The position numbers and the translations under genes are program-made. DNA of 64,000 nt from Girardinichthys multiradiatus. Taxonomy: Eukaryota > Chordata > Actinopteri > Cyprinodontiformes > Goodeidae. The notes below the pieces were generated by a model. It did not search any database. It was not told where the DNA came from and worked only from the letters and a program-made list of their open reading frames with translations. Below are positions 23,183-36,015 of the stretch, one piece after another; position 1 is the stretch's first letter; every line of letters begins with the position of its first letter. The stretch lies in NCBI RefSeq assembly GCF_021462225.1, contig NC_061800.1, positions 14,554,749-14,618,748 of the forward strand, written 5' to 3'.

Positions 23183-23390
23183 AATATGGCACCATCCTAA
23201 AGGCGCTTGCCACACCCAACAAAAACCTGCAGGGTTGTTACCTGGAGGAGATGGAGCTCCATCCAACTGGTTTCCGAGAACCAATCTTGAGTCTTCAGAT
23301 CCTGCACAGCGACAGGTCAATCTTTGTTGGCCTCAAAGACAAAGTCCTCAAGATCCCCCTCGTGAGGTGTTCTTCCTACAAAACTGAGAC
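23183..23390 (+). CDS. sema5b: sema5b exon: end of Sema domain, EYGTILKAL...SYKTET segment
   Basis: The exon encodes EYGTILKALATPNKNLQGCY, LEEMELHPTGFREPILSLQI and LHSDRSIFVGLKDKVLKIPL, ending RCSSYKTE plus two bases. The LHS--SIFVGL--KV-KIPL-RC phrase closes the Sema propeller just before the PSI domain. The acceptor is ttaattag|aatatgg after a T-rich tract, and the donor is gac|gtgagt. The reading phase (1 in, 2 out) joins the PSI exon 19.2 kb downstream exactly, so no exon need be missing between them. Confidence 0.96.
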
Positions 23391-24769
23391 GTGAGTAGTG
23401 CATCACGTGAACATGTGTGTGAACATGTGAATGTTCATGGAGTTTTGCAAACAGCGTCAACAGACTGCGTTGGTTGGGGGATGGCTTTTTGCCCTGTCGT
23501 ACAACTAAATGACCTCAGAGCCTTGCCCACTATAGGCTCATCACTATTAATAGTATACCTCTTGCATGGACTGGTACATTTTGCTCCTGGGAATAATCTA
23601 AGTATTGAAAAACAAATGGAAACTAATATACAACCAAAAAAGTGGTTGAAGCAGCAAGCACTGTGTGAACACACTTTCTCTGTCATTGTCAGTGGGGGTT
23701 TGGTTTAGGCTCTGTTAAATGTTTGCTTCTATAGTTTAGTTGAAGATTAATTATATTTATTGCTTTTGTTTGATCTGGTTTATTTTTGGTTTTGCTTGTG
23801 CAGGTTAGTTTCCGATTCTCGTTAAATGTTGGACCAAATTTAATTCTGTGTCCTGTTCTGGTTTTCCCACATTTTTGTTAAGAATCTGGATTTGTTAGCT
23901 TTTGTCATGTCATTTGCTTACTAAATGGAACTTATTTGCTGTTCATTTGAAGTGCTCGTCCTTTAGCCCCTTTATGATTTTGTACTTTTGCTTGTTTGGT
24001 CATGTCGAACTTGATTGTTATTTCTGTTCCCTCAGTCATAAACGTGAACTGGCCCATATGAGAATCCATTATGAGCTGAATGACGTTCGGTTTTTTGCTG
24101 TTTTGTTTTGTGTTCACATTCTGTTTTGTGTTGTGGTTGCTGATTTTCTTGTAATACATGTTTCTGATTTCTCTTGTCTGTTTTTCTCACTTATATATTT
24201 TGTCTCTTTTGTGCTTATTTTTTGTTAGGCTTTTTGATAGTTTGCCTAATTCTAATATTTTCCTTGTGTTTACCAGTGTTTTTTGATGTCCCCTCAGTTA
24301 ATGCTTAACCCTCAGATATTCCACATTCAGTTAATCAGACGGTTTCTTATCCCAGTATTCATTGTCACTGTACGTATATTCCTCCCTGGTTCATTCAGTT
24401 CTTGTGAGATGCTTCTGTTATTCAATGGCTTCATGCCAGCTGTTGTTCTTTTCTTCATTGTTTTTGATTCCCCTCATCACTCCTATTCCTGGTGATTTAC
24501 TTCCTAATACACAGTCTGGTCATGTCAGCTCTCGTTAAAACACTTCTGATCACCATGATCCTTCCCTGTCAAGATTTGGGTGTTCCACTGCAAAATATGG
24601 AACAGTCGGAATGACTGTCAAAAGAAATTGGGTGAAATATAAAGTCTGTAGGAAAAAATGACAATTGAATTAAACGTTTGTGAGATTTTGACATTGATAT
24701 GATTGTTTATCTCCACAATTTATCAAAAAACACCTAACTAGCAAAATGGTTCTGGGTTTGAGTCCTGCA

Positions 24770-25235
24770 TTGGGATCTTGCTGCATTAAGTTTGCATGTT
24801 CACTCCAGGTACTTCAGCTTCCTCCCACAGTCCAAAAACATAATAATAATAATTTTTATTTTAGTTGTCCTGGCAAATGCATATTCCAACAATTTGTCTT
24901 CTGCATTTAACCCCTCCCATTGGGAGCAGTGGGTGTCTATGCAATGCCCAGGCAGCATTTCTGGCATAAGAGTCTTACTCGGAGAGCCAGAGTGGCAGTG
25001 TTTGGGGTTTGAAGCAAGTACTTGCAACCTTCTCAGAATGCAAGCTACTGCTCTAAACTAGACCACTGATCATGTCAGGTGATCTGGTCTCTGTAAATTG
25101 TCCTCACATGTGAATATGTGGACTGGCGAGCTGTCCAGGCTGCACCCAGCCTCTTGCCCAATGACAGCTGATGATAGGCACCAGCCCCCACCCCTGCAAG
25201 GACAAGTTGGTACAGATATGTAGGCTGAGAAGAAA
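24770..25235 (+). mobile_element. Diverged L2-like LINE/SINE tail split by an insertion
   Basis: The outer parts (ggtttgagtcctgca, cttcctcccacagtccaaaa, then ggactggcgagctgtccagg) belong to the same family as 1-225 and 54488-54842. Between them, 24838-25073 is foreign to the family. So this copy was interrupted by a later insertion. Confidence 0.7.
24838..25073 (+). mobile_element. SINE-like unit inserted in the LINE tail
   Basis: About 236 bases begin with (aat)n and a T-rich stretch, then read 'ctcccattgggagcagtggg' and 'gcaacctt', and end with 'ctactgctctaaactagacc'. This is a diverged member of a very common fish repeat whose right end resembles a decayed gene-like 'accactaggccac' tail. 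No coding capacity. Confidence 0.5.
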
Positions 25236-26584
25236 ACTCTTCTTCACGAATAAACTTGTATCTCATAGCCGCTTTTACACCTCATTTCCTTCATATTCAC
25301 ACCCTATCTAACTGTTAGCAGTACTGAACATATTTAACAAATAAAATCCCAGATCTAACTTTTGAGTCCAAAATGTAGACCTTGTTGATACCATCTAGTA
25401 AGACTTAAAAATTCCTGGTCCAGGGAACATGTTTTCAACTCACGCTGCTGCTCTGTATACACGGTGCATATTCTAATGTTTATTTAATGCATTTGGGCAG
25501 TTGATTTATTTTAACCTGTTTGGTCTACAGCTGAATGCAATTACTTGTCCGCAACAGGGATTAATGTCTGGAAGACATCACCGATAATCATTAAAGTCCT
25601 TATGGTACCAGACAAATGACAAGGGCGGTAACTCCTTCTGCTCATTAGAGGAAATAAATTAGAAATGCATTTGTTGTGCTTTTGCTGTAATGAAATCCAG
25701 CAAAGTACAAGGAAAATACTTTTTTATGCAGAAAAAATAAAAAAAGGTCTGTGAAGCTACCACTCAGACTGATAAACTTGTTTTTCCACATTCACAGGAA
25801 TGATTTTCGGTGCAAGGGTAAGATGACTTCAGCTTCACTGCTATTTATATGAAAATGTCTTTGCTGAGGGTGAGCAGAGGAGGTGAAAAGCTTGCTGGCT
25901 GTTTGTCTAACCTTCTGTGTCTCATCAGCTTTCTCGATCAGGATCCTCAGCTGGCCACAGTAGCCTTTCAAAGTCGGTTTTGTTTTAGCATACAAATAGC
26001 TAGATACTCCATCTGCTCAGTGTATATGTTTATGTGTGTGTTTATGAAAGGAAGTCTGCGAGGTTTGTATTTGTATCCTCTATGCATGCGGCAGGTTGCC
26101 ATTCTTTTAAATCTAAACTCTTAAAAACAGGGCAGACGCAGGTACCCTCTGAATCTAATCCACATGATTAGAGGCAGAGACCGAGAAGCATAGCAAAAAA
26201 GAGACAAAGGGCCTTAGAAACATAAAGAAGCAGGGACTGTTAAAGGTAATATGTGCTAAGACAATAAGAATAGTGAGTCCCAGGGATGCTAAAGTAAAGG
26301 AGGAAGAGATAGAGGGTGTTGGAAGGATAGAATGCCCTTAATCTACTTTGCCAAATTCACCTCACCTGCGTAGCTCACTTACACTTGCAATCTTTTAAAT
26401 GCGCAGCAGCTTAAGGCATGCTGAGCTCCAGAGTACAACAGATGTCAACCTGCCGATCAAGGTGACGGCTGATCTTTTTTGGTCACACTCAGAAAAGATA
26501 GAAAAAAGGAGATGGGTGGTGCAAAATTGGGAGATCACAGAGGAAAAAAGGACTTGAACTGAATGCATAGCACCTTGCAAGGCT

Positions 26585-27372
26585 ATTTATACCCCTTGAG
26601 TGTTGATATTCTGCCGCCTTTCTTCCGACACTCCCAACCGCTTGCCTTTTAATAAGGTCACTTGCCTTCAGAAGTGACCTTATTAGAGTCCACCGGTGTG
26701 TAATTAATTTACTGTATAATTCCAGCTGTTCCGTGAAGGCCTCAGTTTAGTTAGTGAACAAACATCATCATAAAGACCAAGGAACACAGCAGACAGGGCA
26801 GGGAAAAAGTTGTGGAGAAGTTTTAGCTTTGAACATCTGGCGAAGCACTTACCAATCCGTCTTCTGGGAATGAAAAGAGTGTGGACCACCTTAAATCGGA
26901 CAATCCTGGAACAACACTTATTAGAGGCTGCAGAAGGTTGGAGACTGGTGCAGAAGTTTCTCCTTCTAGCAGGGCAATCAAACTAAATACTCATCAGATT
27001 AAAGCATATTAATATGTTAAAATGAACCAGTCATAGTCCTGACCTAAATCCAATTGAGAATCATTTGCAGGACCAAATTGATGTTCATTTTCCATCTAAG
27101 CTGTCTGATCTTGAGCTATTAGGCAAAAAAGAAAGGGCACACATTTCAGTCTGTTGATGTGCAAAGCTGGTGGCAACATAACCCAAAATGTAATTTTACA
27201 AAATATTGACTCAGTGAGGCAGAATTATATTTGTAAAACATTTTGAAAATCATGAATCATTTTACATCCACTTCACCATTAAATTCCCCCCAAATATATT
27301 GAAGTCATTGAATATAATGTGAGAAACTGTAAAAAAGTTCAAGAGATATGAATACTTTTTCAGTGGATTGTA
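26585..27372 (+). mobile_element. Degenerate Tc1-like relic
   Basis: The + strand near 27030-27075 reads SHSPDLNPIENHLQD, the conserved stretch around the catalytic glutamate of Tc1 transposases. The flanks have the AT-rich subterminal phrases shared with 9653-10457 ('gaatactttttcagtggatt' at the right end). No open frame of useful length. A 14-bp hairpin (26650-26663 with 26672-26685) lies near the left end. Confidence 0.6.
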
Positions 27373-29744
27373 TATGAAACTCATGTTTAACAAGTGTGCT
27401 GATATAAATCTTTCAAATCTTTACATTTTCTTTAGCAGCAGTCTTTTTTTAAAGCTCCTCATTACATACAGCTCCCCCTTAGCAATAGCAGAGCCTCGGT
27501 TTTGTCTTTTTGGTTGACACCTCACTGCATTAACTCCAACTTGCCAACATATTGTCAGTTCAGCTACTTTTCACCTCATGTGTTCTCCCTCACCTTTCTG
27601 CTCCACACACTTCTGCACTATGGACCACTTAACTCCACTGTGCATGCCCCAGAGTCCTGTAGTCAGAAATCCACATGTGCTCGCAGACTGTAGTCGAGCA
27701 GAGCAGAAATACAGCTGACAGCGGAGTCACAGTGTAGGCACAGCAGATGACGGATGCACACAAACACACCTAAGCCTGAGACATAGAAGACAGAGCAGCA
27801 GAATAGTTAACAGCCTCACTCTGAAGTGGAATGAAATATTTGCTGACAGATAATGAACATTTGCTTCATTTTTGATAGCGTGAAGCTATAAATGTGTTGG
27901 CAGTGCTATCAATATTGGTGTCCAACATGTTGAGCCGTAGTTTTGGTGTATTTTACGCTTGTTATGTCTTTAAAAACATGAAAGATTAAAGAAAGTCATC
28001 ATGTTTCCCAGGCCAAATCCTGGATTTTCACTGGACCAGAGAGGCTTTATTTTGTAACATCTGCCACATTTTGTGCTGTAACATTTCAGAATCTCTTTTA
28101 CAGAGAATCCTGGTCAAGACTGGCAGCAGCCCACAGAGTTACATGATATTCATAACAAAATATCAAAGAAAAGAAAAGAAAAACTTTAACACCATCATAA
28201 ATAGAATAATAAAGCATCCCTAAATAAAACAAAATACAGACAAATGATCCCCTCTCAAGATCTTTAAGAGCAACCTTAAGAACATTTAGTGACAGCAGCA
28301 TTTTTCAGTTTAAGTTTATCTGTAACTTGTTCCATGCAGATGGAGCTCAGCTCAGACTTTAGGCATGGAAAGTAAAAGTTCTCACAACGAAGAGAATAAC
28401 CTCCAGCAACTTTTCTATTTATGTAAGCCAACAATTAAGAAGGAAGCAGTCCAAGTATGGCCTTACAAATGAAAATTTGCTAATGATATAGTCTATAGAT
28501 AGCCAAGGCTGTCTTCCCAACATGTGCATACAGCGTACTGTGATGTATGACACATTTTAATCATGTTATAAGTCTTAAAGCCCAATGATAAACAGTATCC
28601 AATGAATAAAGACATTTAAGAGAAGCATGCATGTCTAAAATGTCGCCATAATCCAGCACAGACATGAGAGTAGGATTAACCAGTGCCTGTTTAGCCTCAG
28701 AAGAGGGACATGATCTGATCCTCAAAAAAAACTATTTTAATTTCAACTTCAACTCCAACTGTTAACCATGGGGTCAACAGTTGGTGTTAAAAATGATATA
28801 TATCAATTAAAAATCATAACTATTTATGACACAAATAGATTGAAATATATTAAGCCTTTTTTTCTTTTTTAATTTGATGATTACGGCTTGCGTTAAATAT
28901 TGTAAACTCATGGTGTCACCTCCTACTCAGCTAATGAACTCAAAGCCCTGCCAAGATTTCCTGAGCCTCTAAATTGTCTTTCAGTCTGGGTCAAGGCTAC
29001 ACAATCATGGGGAAGATTGCTGCCTTATCTGTAAGAAATAATTTTCAATATTACAATAAATAAAGGCTTGGAATATTCACTTTGTGTGTAATTAATCTAT
29101 ATAATATAAGTTTCACTTTCTGAAATCAGTCAAATAAAATATCTAACTTTTTCATGATATTGACATTTTTTTAGATGTACCTGTACATAATTGTGGCTTA
29201 TGCTAACGCTCCTTCGTGAAGCTTTAAACTATTGGATTGTTTGAGTATCTACACAGAAAATGGAGGAAGCCGGCAACCAATAGTCTTCCTGCGTCAAACA
29301 TGTACAGAGAGCAGAAAATATAAAGTATTTCATGTAAGGAAAACTGTTGGATATAAGGGGTGTTAAAAAACAATAATATTTAAGTGACAATTATTTCATA
29401 GACTTTTCCTACACTACCTTGCATTTATATCAGATAATTACCCTGGAAATTACAGGAAGATCACGGGTGGCGCACCAGCTCCTACCTTAATTTCCCATGT
29501 AAATAATCATGAGCTTCTCTAATAAACAACCATTATAAAGCCCTCCTTGGTTTTGAACACTAATTAGCCATTAGCCTTCAGAAAAATCTAATCTGGATTT
29601 ATCATAAATGAAAACACCAAGGGGACATTCTACTGCAGGTAAGGCATTACTTGCCTATAACATTTTAATAGAACTTTAAAAATGCTGAAATATCCCTTTA
29701 GGGCTTTACGAAAGATTTCAAATACAGGAAATGAACACAAAACT

Positions 29745-30326
29745 CTTACACATCACTGATCCACCCCCATGCTTCACTCTGGGCATGCAACAGTCTGGGT
29801 GGTACGCTTCTTTGGGGCTTCTCCACACCGTAACTCTCCCGGATGTGGGGAAAACAGTAAAGGTGGACTCATCAGAGAACAATACATGTTTCACATTGTC
29901 CACAGCCCAAGATTTGCGCTCCTTGCACCATTGAAACCAATGTTTGGCATTGGCATGAGTGACCAAAGGTTTGGCTATAGCAGCCCGGCCGTGTATATTG
30001 ACCCTGTGGAGCTGCCGATGGACAGTTCTGGTGGAAACAGGAGAGTTGAGGTGCACATTTAATTCTGCCGTGATTTGGGCAGCCGTGGTTTTATGTTTTT
30101 TGGATACAATCCGGGTTAGCACCCGAACATCCCTTTCAGACAGCTTCCTCTTGCGTCCACAGTTAATCCTGTTGGATGTGGTTCGTCCTTCTTGGTGGTA
30201 TGCTGTCATTACCCTGGATACCGTGGCTCTTGATACATCACAAAGACTTGCTGTCTTGGTCACAGATGCGCCAGCAAGACGTGCACCAACAATTTGTCCT
30301 CTTTTGAACTCTGGTATGTCACCCAT
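29745..30326 (-). pseudogene. Tc1 transposase, N-terminal two thirds, family A
   Basis: Tc1 transposases cut and paste the element at TA sites using an N-terminal paired HTH DNA-binding domain and a DDE catalytic domain. Here the frame starts MGDIPEFKRGQIVGARLAGA. It has a first HTH (TKTASLCDVSRATVSRVMTA), a GRKRK-type hook (CGRKRKLSERD) and a second HTH (TTAAQITAELNVHL). The linker WCKERKSWAVDNVK is followed by the first catalytic Asp in VLFSDESTF and then CCMPRVKHGGGSVM, after which the sequence is unrelated. The second Asp and the Glu are missing, so the protein is inactive. No internal stop occurs in the preserved part. Confidence 0.88.
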
Positions 30327-30512
30327 AATGTTGTGTGCATTTCAATATTTTGAGCAAAACTGTGCTCTTACCCTGCTAATTGAACCTTCACACTCTGCTC
30401 TTACTGGTGCAATGTGCAATCAATGAAGACTGGCTACCAGGCTGGTCCAATTTACCCATGAAACCTCCCACACTAAAATGACAGGTGTTTCAGTTTCATT
30501 GTCCAACCCCTG
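29746..30512 (-). mobile_element. Tc1-like transposon, family A, copy 2 (3' end missing)
   Basis: The right end is tgtttcagtttcattgtcca plus acccctg, followed by TA (30513-30514). It matches the ends of the copies at 15608 and 46027. On the minus strand the transposase reads from its start to just after the second DDE block, then homology stops at about 29746. The C-terminal half and the other terminal repeat are lost. Confidence 0.9.
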
Positions 30513-30514
30513 TA

Positions 30515-31290
30515 TGTTGTCGGTCAGAAATTTACATACACCATTATCAACAACAAATATCATAATTATTTGGGGTGTTTAATGATTTTTTTGTCTTTTT
30601 CTGAGTGGAATGACCATGCAGAGAAATGTCAGACCTTGTTTGAATTAGTTGGTTTCCTGTGAAAAATGTTGATGTTTTGATTCAGAGCGTTATCCTCTTG
30701 AATCACTAAATTGTGTCCATGTTCAACTTTCTCATTTGAGAAAAAAAAATAAGAATTACGGAGTATTCCCACTTTTTGGTTATTCCTTTATTCTTCCTGA
30801 ACGTGACGCACCAGTAACTCTGGAAGCAGAATACCCCACAGTGTGATGCTACCACTACCATACATGAATGCTGGCACAGTATTCTTAAGTTTGAAAGATT
30901 CACCTTGCCTCCACCAAATCATCTCTTCTCAGTGTGGCCAGTTACCTCAGTCTTTGTCCCATCTGACTATTAAAGCTTTCCCCAGAATACATTTAGTATG
31001 TCCATGTGGGGAGATGAACATTTGAGTCAAGCTTGAAGTTATCAGTGTTTTTTTTTGGTTGGCACTTTCTTAATCAATGTTGATATTAAACTTGCTTTTT
31101 TGTGGGACATGAAACCGGCATTTCAGCAGCTTTCAGGTTATGTCAGGCCTGGGTCTTCGTGTTTGTCTCCGACTGTTTGGGTCAGACAGTTGGTAGTTGG
31201 ACACAATTGGGCAGTGATCCCAAAAGTCTTTTTGCTGACTTATACTTTAGTATACCAAAGCTCTTTGTTATCTTATTAATGCTGGCAAGC
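30515..31290 (-). mobile_element. Degenerate Tc1 relic of a Sleeping Beauty-like type
   Basis: Directly after the TA of family A copy 2, the sequence gtcggtcagaaatttacata resembles the end of SB-type salmonid/fish Tc1 elements. On the minus strand, near 30825-30860, YGSGSITLWGIL echoes the HGGGSIM-WG motif. No open transposase remains. Confidence 0.5.
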
Positions 31291-31438
31291 CTTGCAGATC
31301 ACAGAATGGAGATTTGCATCATCAACTCAAGTGTATTTTCTGCCTCTTCTAAACCTCTTTATCTGCCACTGATTTGTATTCTTTTAGTGGCAGCGTGCAG
31401 ACAAATGCTCCAGCTTGTGAGGTGGCATGTGTCTATAC

Positions 31439-31442
<4 letters not shown>

Positions 31443-31471
<29 letters not shown>
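31443..31471. repeat. (TG)n microsatellite
   Basis: A tgtg run of about 28 bases, followed by tttaatcatgtatgtgtgtg. Short and ordinary. Confidence 0.9.
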
Positions 31472-31473
<2 letters not shown>

Positions 31474-32829
31474 AATCATGTATGTGTGTGTATTTCTCCT
31501 CTATTTGTGGTAATTACATTTGACCTGGCCAATTGGCACCTCTGGCTAACAGCACCACTCTGTCCTCCACGCAGCTCCTATCTCTCTATCTCACTCTGTT
31601 AGGTAAGTGATTTATTTTGGACTCAATAATGTGCTGATGTAGCTGTGATGCTGAATGCAGTCATCAGAGCATTTACTTTTTTTTGTGCTTACATTGTCCT
31701 GCAAAAATCCAACATGTATAATGTGAATTTTTGTCACACCTGACCTGACTAACTTGTGACACAAACAAAACTGTTTTCTTCAAGGGTCCAGGGAGAGTCA
31801 GGTTATTTAATTATTATTAAAACCCAAATGCAAAAACGTTACACTCCTGTCTGTATTGGAATTTGGGGGCCAGAGAAACTGATTCTTATGCTTATTGAAC
31901 AGGAACCAGAACATTTGTTTTGGTAAAACTCTGGACCCAAAAAGAAGAGACTGAAATAAATTGATAAAAGCAGCTTTATCCTGTCTGTCCTTCTTCTTCT
32001 CTAATAACAACTTTCAAGACCACTTTCAGTCCTAGGCAGGAGAAGGTTACTTTACTCTTACTTAAATAAATAAAAACTTTTAAAACAACTCAACAAAAAA
32101 ATTATGGGAGCATTCACACTGACTCTGTGACTATATGTCAGATTGACTGCACAGCAAGTCTAGGTTTTAGGAAGCCAAATGCCACTAATATGATGGAGAG
32201 CTGAGCATCACAGAATGTTTTTATCTCCTAATGAATAAAAACAGGGTCCTTGTTCACTTTGGGGGACCCCTGTCCAAGTTCCTGGCCAGGACAGACCTTA
32301 TCAGTACACCTGATCTGTGCATATAGTTGTGACATTTTTTAGAGTTTTGTCTAGCATACTATAGGGGTTAGCAAATTTAAAATCTTTGTACCTCTTTTGA
32401 ACAAATTGTATCCACATTTCTGGAGCATAGTGTTTTTTTGGAAAAAAACGTGTACTCAGTTAATCATTTAGTGTGTTTCCGCTGAACTGCATGTGCTTCG
32501 CTGCCTCATGTCATTACCTATATATGGAAGGGGTGAATGTTTTCAGAGACGCAATAAAAAAAGATATTTGTAAAACATTCATCAAAAATCTTAACTATGA
32601 GTTAATTTTACATATCCTTCTTCATTAACAGTTGTGCTTAAAATAATAACCATAAAACATCACTACCTCAAATAATTGATGTTTATGTCAAACAGTTTAT
32701 GTGTAGGTGTAGTAAAGTAACAGAAAACGAACCAACTGTTGATTCTGTATAATTGCTTCATTTATTTAAAGGAGCTCAATCAGTGAGGCCAGTCATTCTG
32801 TGAACAAACAGGTGGTCCTTATTTAAGAA

Positions 32830-33050
32830 CGAATATTATGGGGGGCCTATTTCCTCCCTGCCACACTACCTGCCGGTGGTTGGAGTCTCTGGTGTACTTG
32901 TGGTTCTCGGTGTCTGGGGCCGGGTGCTTTGGTGTGTGCTGGCTCACTCCCGGTGGCTGCTTGCCAAGGCCTGGCCTCCTTGGCTCTGTCAGGCCTCTGC
33001 TTCGGGGGTGGTGTGTCCCGGGGTCTTGATTGGAGAGGGGGAACATATAA
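32830..33050. repeat. GC-rich segment, probable dispersed repeat
   Basis: This 220-bp patch is far richer in G and C than its surroundings, with repeated cct/ggc words (ctggctcactcccggtggct, ggcctggcctccttggct). Frames on both strands are short, proline- or glycine-rich and end at stops. I think it is part of a GC-rich fish repeat, but cannot name it. Confidence 0.4.
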
Positions 33051-33069
33051 AGAAAAGCAGAAAATTATA

Positions 33070-33960
33070 CACAGCTCAGCTTAAAAGATCTCAAATGCTT
33101 TAAAATGAGAGCAAAACCCGGAAAATGAGAAAGAAAACTGAAGGCTACCATTTCAATCAATTGAAGAATAGCAAAAATGGAAAAAAACTGAGCTAATGTT
33201 TATCTCCAGTGAGATCAAACATGTTTACAGTCACATGTTAGTAACCGGGCTGAAAGTTAAGTAAGTGACACCAATCTATCAGCGTGAATCCTTTGCAGAG
33301 TCCCATAGTTGGGAAACACAGCATGTGGTGAAGAGATATTAAATTGCTAAAAGAACACAGTGACTGGGCTAAGGAGAAATTTAACATCTTGTCAACTGAC
33401 AAAAGTTAGATTGTTCTTTTTGGCCCCAGAAGGTTTGCCATCTGAGCCTCAAACATTAAACTGAAGCCACAGTACACTGTGAAGCACAGTGGTTAAAGCA
33501 ACATGGTGTGGAGACGTTTCTCATACTTTGGTGTCGGGCCTATGAAGATAATACCAGGAATTGTGGATCAGTTTGAATACATTAAAGTACTTTGTAGAAG
33601 AAATGTCCTTACAATTGGTGTTTCAATACGACATCTCCAAACGTAACAGTAATTGAGCAGTATCTTGGTTCCAGAACAACACAAATAGTATTATGGTTCC
33701 GCCAGCCTAATCCCCAGACCTTAATCAAGAAGAAAACCTATTATGTACATCAAACATGCTGTGTCTGGGCCAAAACCAAGAAATCCAGTGGAAGTGAGAA
33801 ATGTAGTCCAATTGGGCTACCTGTTCAATTGTGCCAAAGTTGGTAGACCCTTACACAAGTGTGAAGTAGTTCTCAGAAACAGCAGTTGTACAGCTAAATA
33901 TCAGTTCAGTGATTCAAGGTAGAGTGAAATATTTAAGTATTTTCAATACATACATGTTAT
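33070..33960 (+). mobile_element. Degenerate Tc1-like relic
   Basis: At about 33480-33520 the + strand reads KHSG followed by a stop and SNMVWRRFSYFG, a decayed HGGGSVMVWG block. Later 'ccagcctaatccccagacct' decays the SPNPQDL-type block. Frames are closed by many stops. Confidence 0.5.
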
Positions 33961-34604
33961 ATTTGAGTTTGTAAAGAAATTTCCAATACTGACATTGTTT
34001 GAACAGCCTAATATTGCTTTTTCCTTACTTCCATTTTGCTTTGGAACAGAATAGGTGCAAGTACTCTTTGTTGTTTTGTGGTGAAGAAATGCAACACCTT
34101 AAACTAATTATTTGTTTTCTGGCACTAACATCCTTTATTTTGTAATTGTTTTTTCCTTGAAAGTAGACAGACAGGAAATGGGGTGAAGAGTGGGGCAAGA
34201 CATGCAGCATAGGTCACTGTGGCTGGGACTCGAACCAGGGGACAGCCGTGTCAAGGGCCGAAGCTTCTCTATACCTGGGCCGCGGGCTCTAACGCTGTGC
34301 CGGCACACTGTGCCCAACTTCAACTATTTTGAAGATACTAATGGAATAAAAACTTGCAAAATTGAACATTTAAATAAAGAGATGTATCTCACAGAGTGAG
34401 AAAAAGTTAAATAATTGGTGATCAGGGATGAAGTGGAATACATTTTGTTTTTCTTTGAAACTAACCACCAAAAACATCAAGTTATACCACAGGAGAAATA
34501 CAAACATCCTGCTGGTAAAATCTTCTCTGCTTCCTGAAGGGATTTAGTTCAGTTTGCTCTTTAAGAGAGAAAACTGAGCTTTAAGAGCTCTTTAAGAAAG
34601 CAAA

Positions 34605-34860
34605 CTGTAGGTGACTGTGACTCAGTGGAAAGAGTGGTTGTCTTGCAATCTGTAAATTGTGGGTTCGATTCCAGCTTTCTCCTGCCACATCGATGTGCCA
34701 CTGGGTGAGGCACTTAAGCTCAAGCTGCCTACTAATGTGTATACATTTGTGAGTGCAACTGGGTTAATGTGGCTCTAGTGTAAAGCACTTTGAGTGGTTA
34801 GTATGACTAGAAAAGCACTATATAAATTCAGTCCATTTTCCATTACCATTTAAGAGATAC
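34605..34860 (+). mobile_element. tRNA-derived SINE
   Basis: The head has an A-box-like stretch (gactcagtggaaagagtggt) and a B-box-like gggttcgattcc about 50 bases later. These are the internal polymerase III promoter elements inherited from a tRNA. The body then reads aagcactttgagtggttag and ends with agaaaagcactatataaatt plus cagtccatttt. No cloverleaf can be folded with an intact acceptor, so it is not a tRNA gene. Confidence 0.75.
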
Positions 34861-35764
34861 TGGATTAACTGATTGATTTACCCAGCAGCAGTGTACTAAG
34901 GAGACAGAAACCTGGTGACTTTTAGCATCTACACATGTTGTGTGCCTTTTGTTAATTTCTGTGTATATTGCATGTTTAAATGCCATTTTCTCTACACGTT
35001 AGCATAATTCCTATAGGATGCCCCAGCACCAGCAGACCTGTCTCTGTGTGAGTGCAGCGTACAGGCTGCTCTCCCAGCAAACCTAATTTACTGTCGGCTG
35101 TGGCTGCCAGCGGGTTACTGGAGCTCACTGCTGCTAAGCCTGTATGACCAATCACAGGAACATTTCACCAGCCTGGGACTAGGGAAGAAAGAGAGAAATT
35201 GTGTTCACACAGTGGATGTATTTATTACTGGTCTAGAATGCTGTTACTTTTATTACTGGCTTTGTTCTGGCTGAGTCTCAGTGTAATCATTTTGATCTGT
35301 TCTCCAGTCTTACTCTCTCTGTGTTGCTTTCTTCATCTTCTCACCTTTTCTCCTTAAATTCATACAAGCACTATGTCTTAACCTCAAGTTCACCACTTCT
35401 TAAACTTTATTTTGTCTGCAAAGGCTTTTCATTTACCTCTACAATGGTAGAGGTGTTTTATACATATCAATAATTCAAGCTGATCAAAATAGTTTAAACC
35501 TATTTTTGTCTTGTGTCAGAAACACATTACAATGTACATCATTTATTTCTGGTGATATTTCACCAGTTGTCTATGAAAAACTACCACTATAAAATATTGG
35601 AGTACTCTCTACATATTCCTAACTAGAGGATGTAATATCTAGATCGCAAATGAGACTGTTTCCCAATGTTAAGAGCAACAATTTGTAATTTCACATACAT
35701 TAAAATAAATGACAAAACAGACTAAATCAGTAGATGCATCTTTAGTTTTTGTTCAAAAACATCC

Positions 35765-36015
35765 AGTCTCAGCTGTCATCAGGTCTTCAAGAACGCTGTT
35801 CCACAGCTAAGGGAAGATAGGAGAACAATGCTCCATCATGTGTTTTAGTTCTCCCTTTAGGTATCAGCAAAAGGCCCTTTAAGGAAGACCCGAGGGGTCT
35901 GGAGGGCCTGTAGGGTAAAAGCAAGACTAGGACCATTAAGAGTTTTAAATACCTGTGCAACACTTCAAATGAATTCTGAGGTGGAAAGGTAGCCACTGCA
36001 GAAACTTTAAAATCA
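35765..36015 (-). mobile_element. LINE ORF2 C-terminal fragment
   Basis: On the minus strand the open stretch contains YRPSRPLGSS, GLLLIPKGRTKTHDGALFSY and LPLAVEQRS. These are decayed forms of the PSR-LRSS...VPK-R-KT-G---F and LWN-LP words at the end of fish L2-type reverse transcriptases. It is a short, old fragment. Confidence 0.5.

Noticed and set aside
23902..24228. 108-residue hydrophobic + strand frame
   Set aside because: It arises from T-rich intron sequence (Phe/Leu/Val codons) directly after an exon donor; no start context or domain.
34605..34680. tRNA-like head with A and B boxes
   Set aside because: No intact cloverleaf; followed by a typical SINE body, so it is not a tRNA gene.
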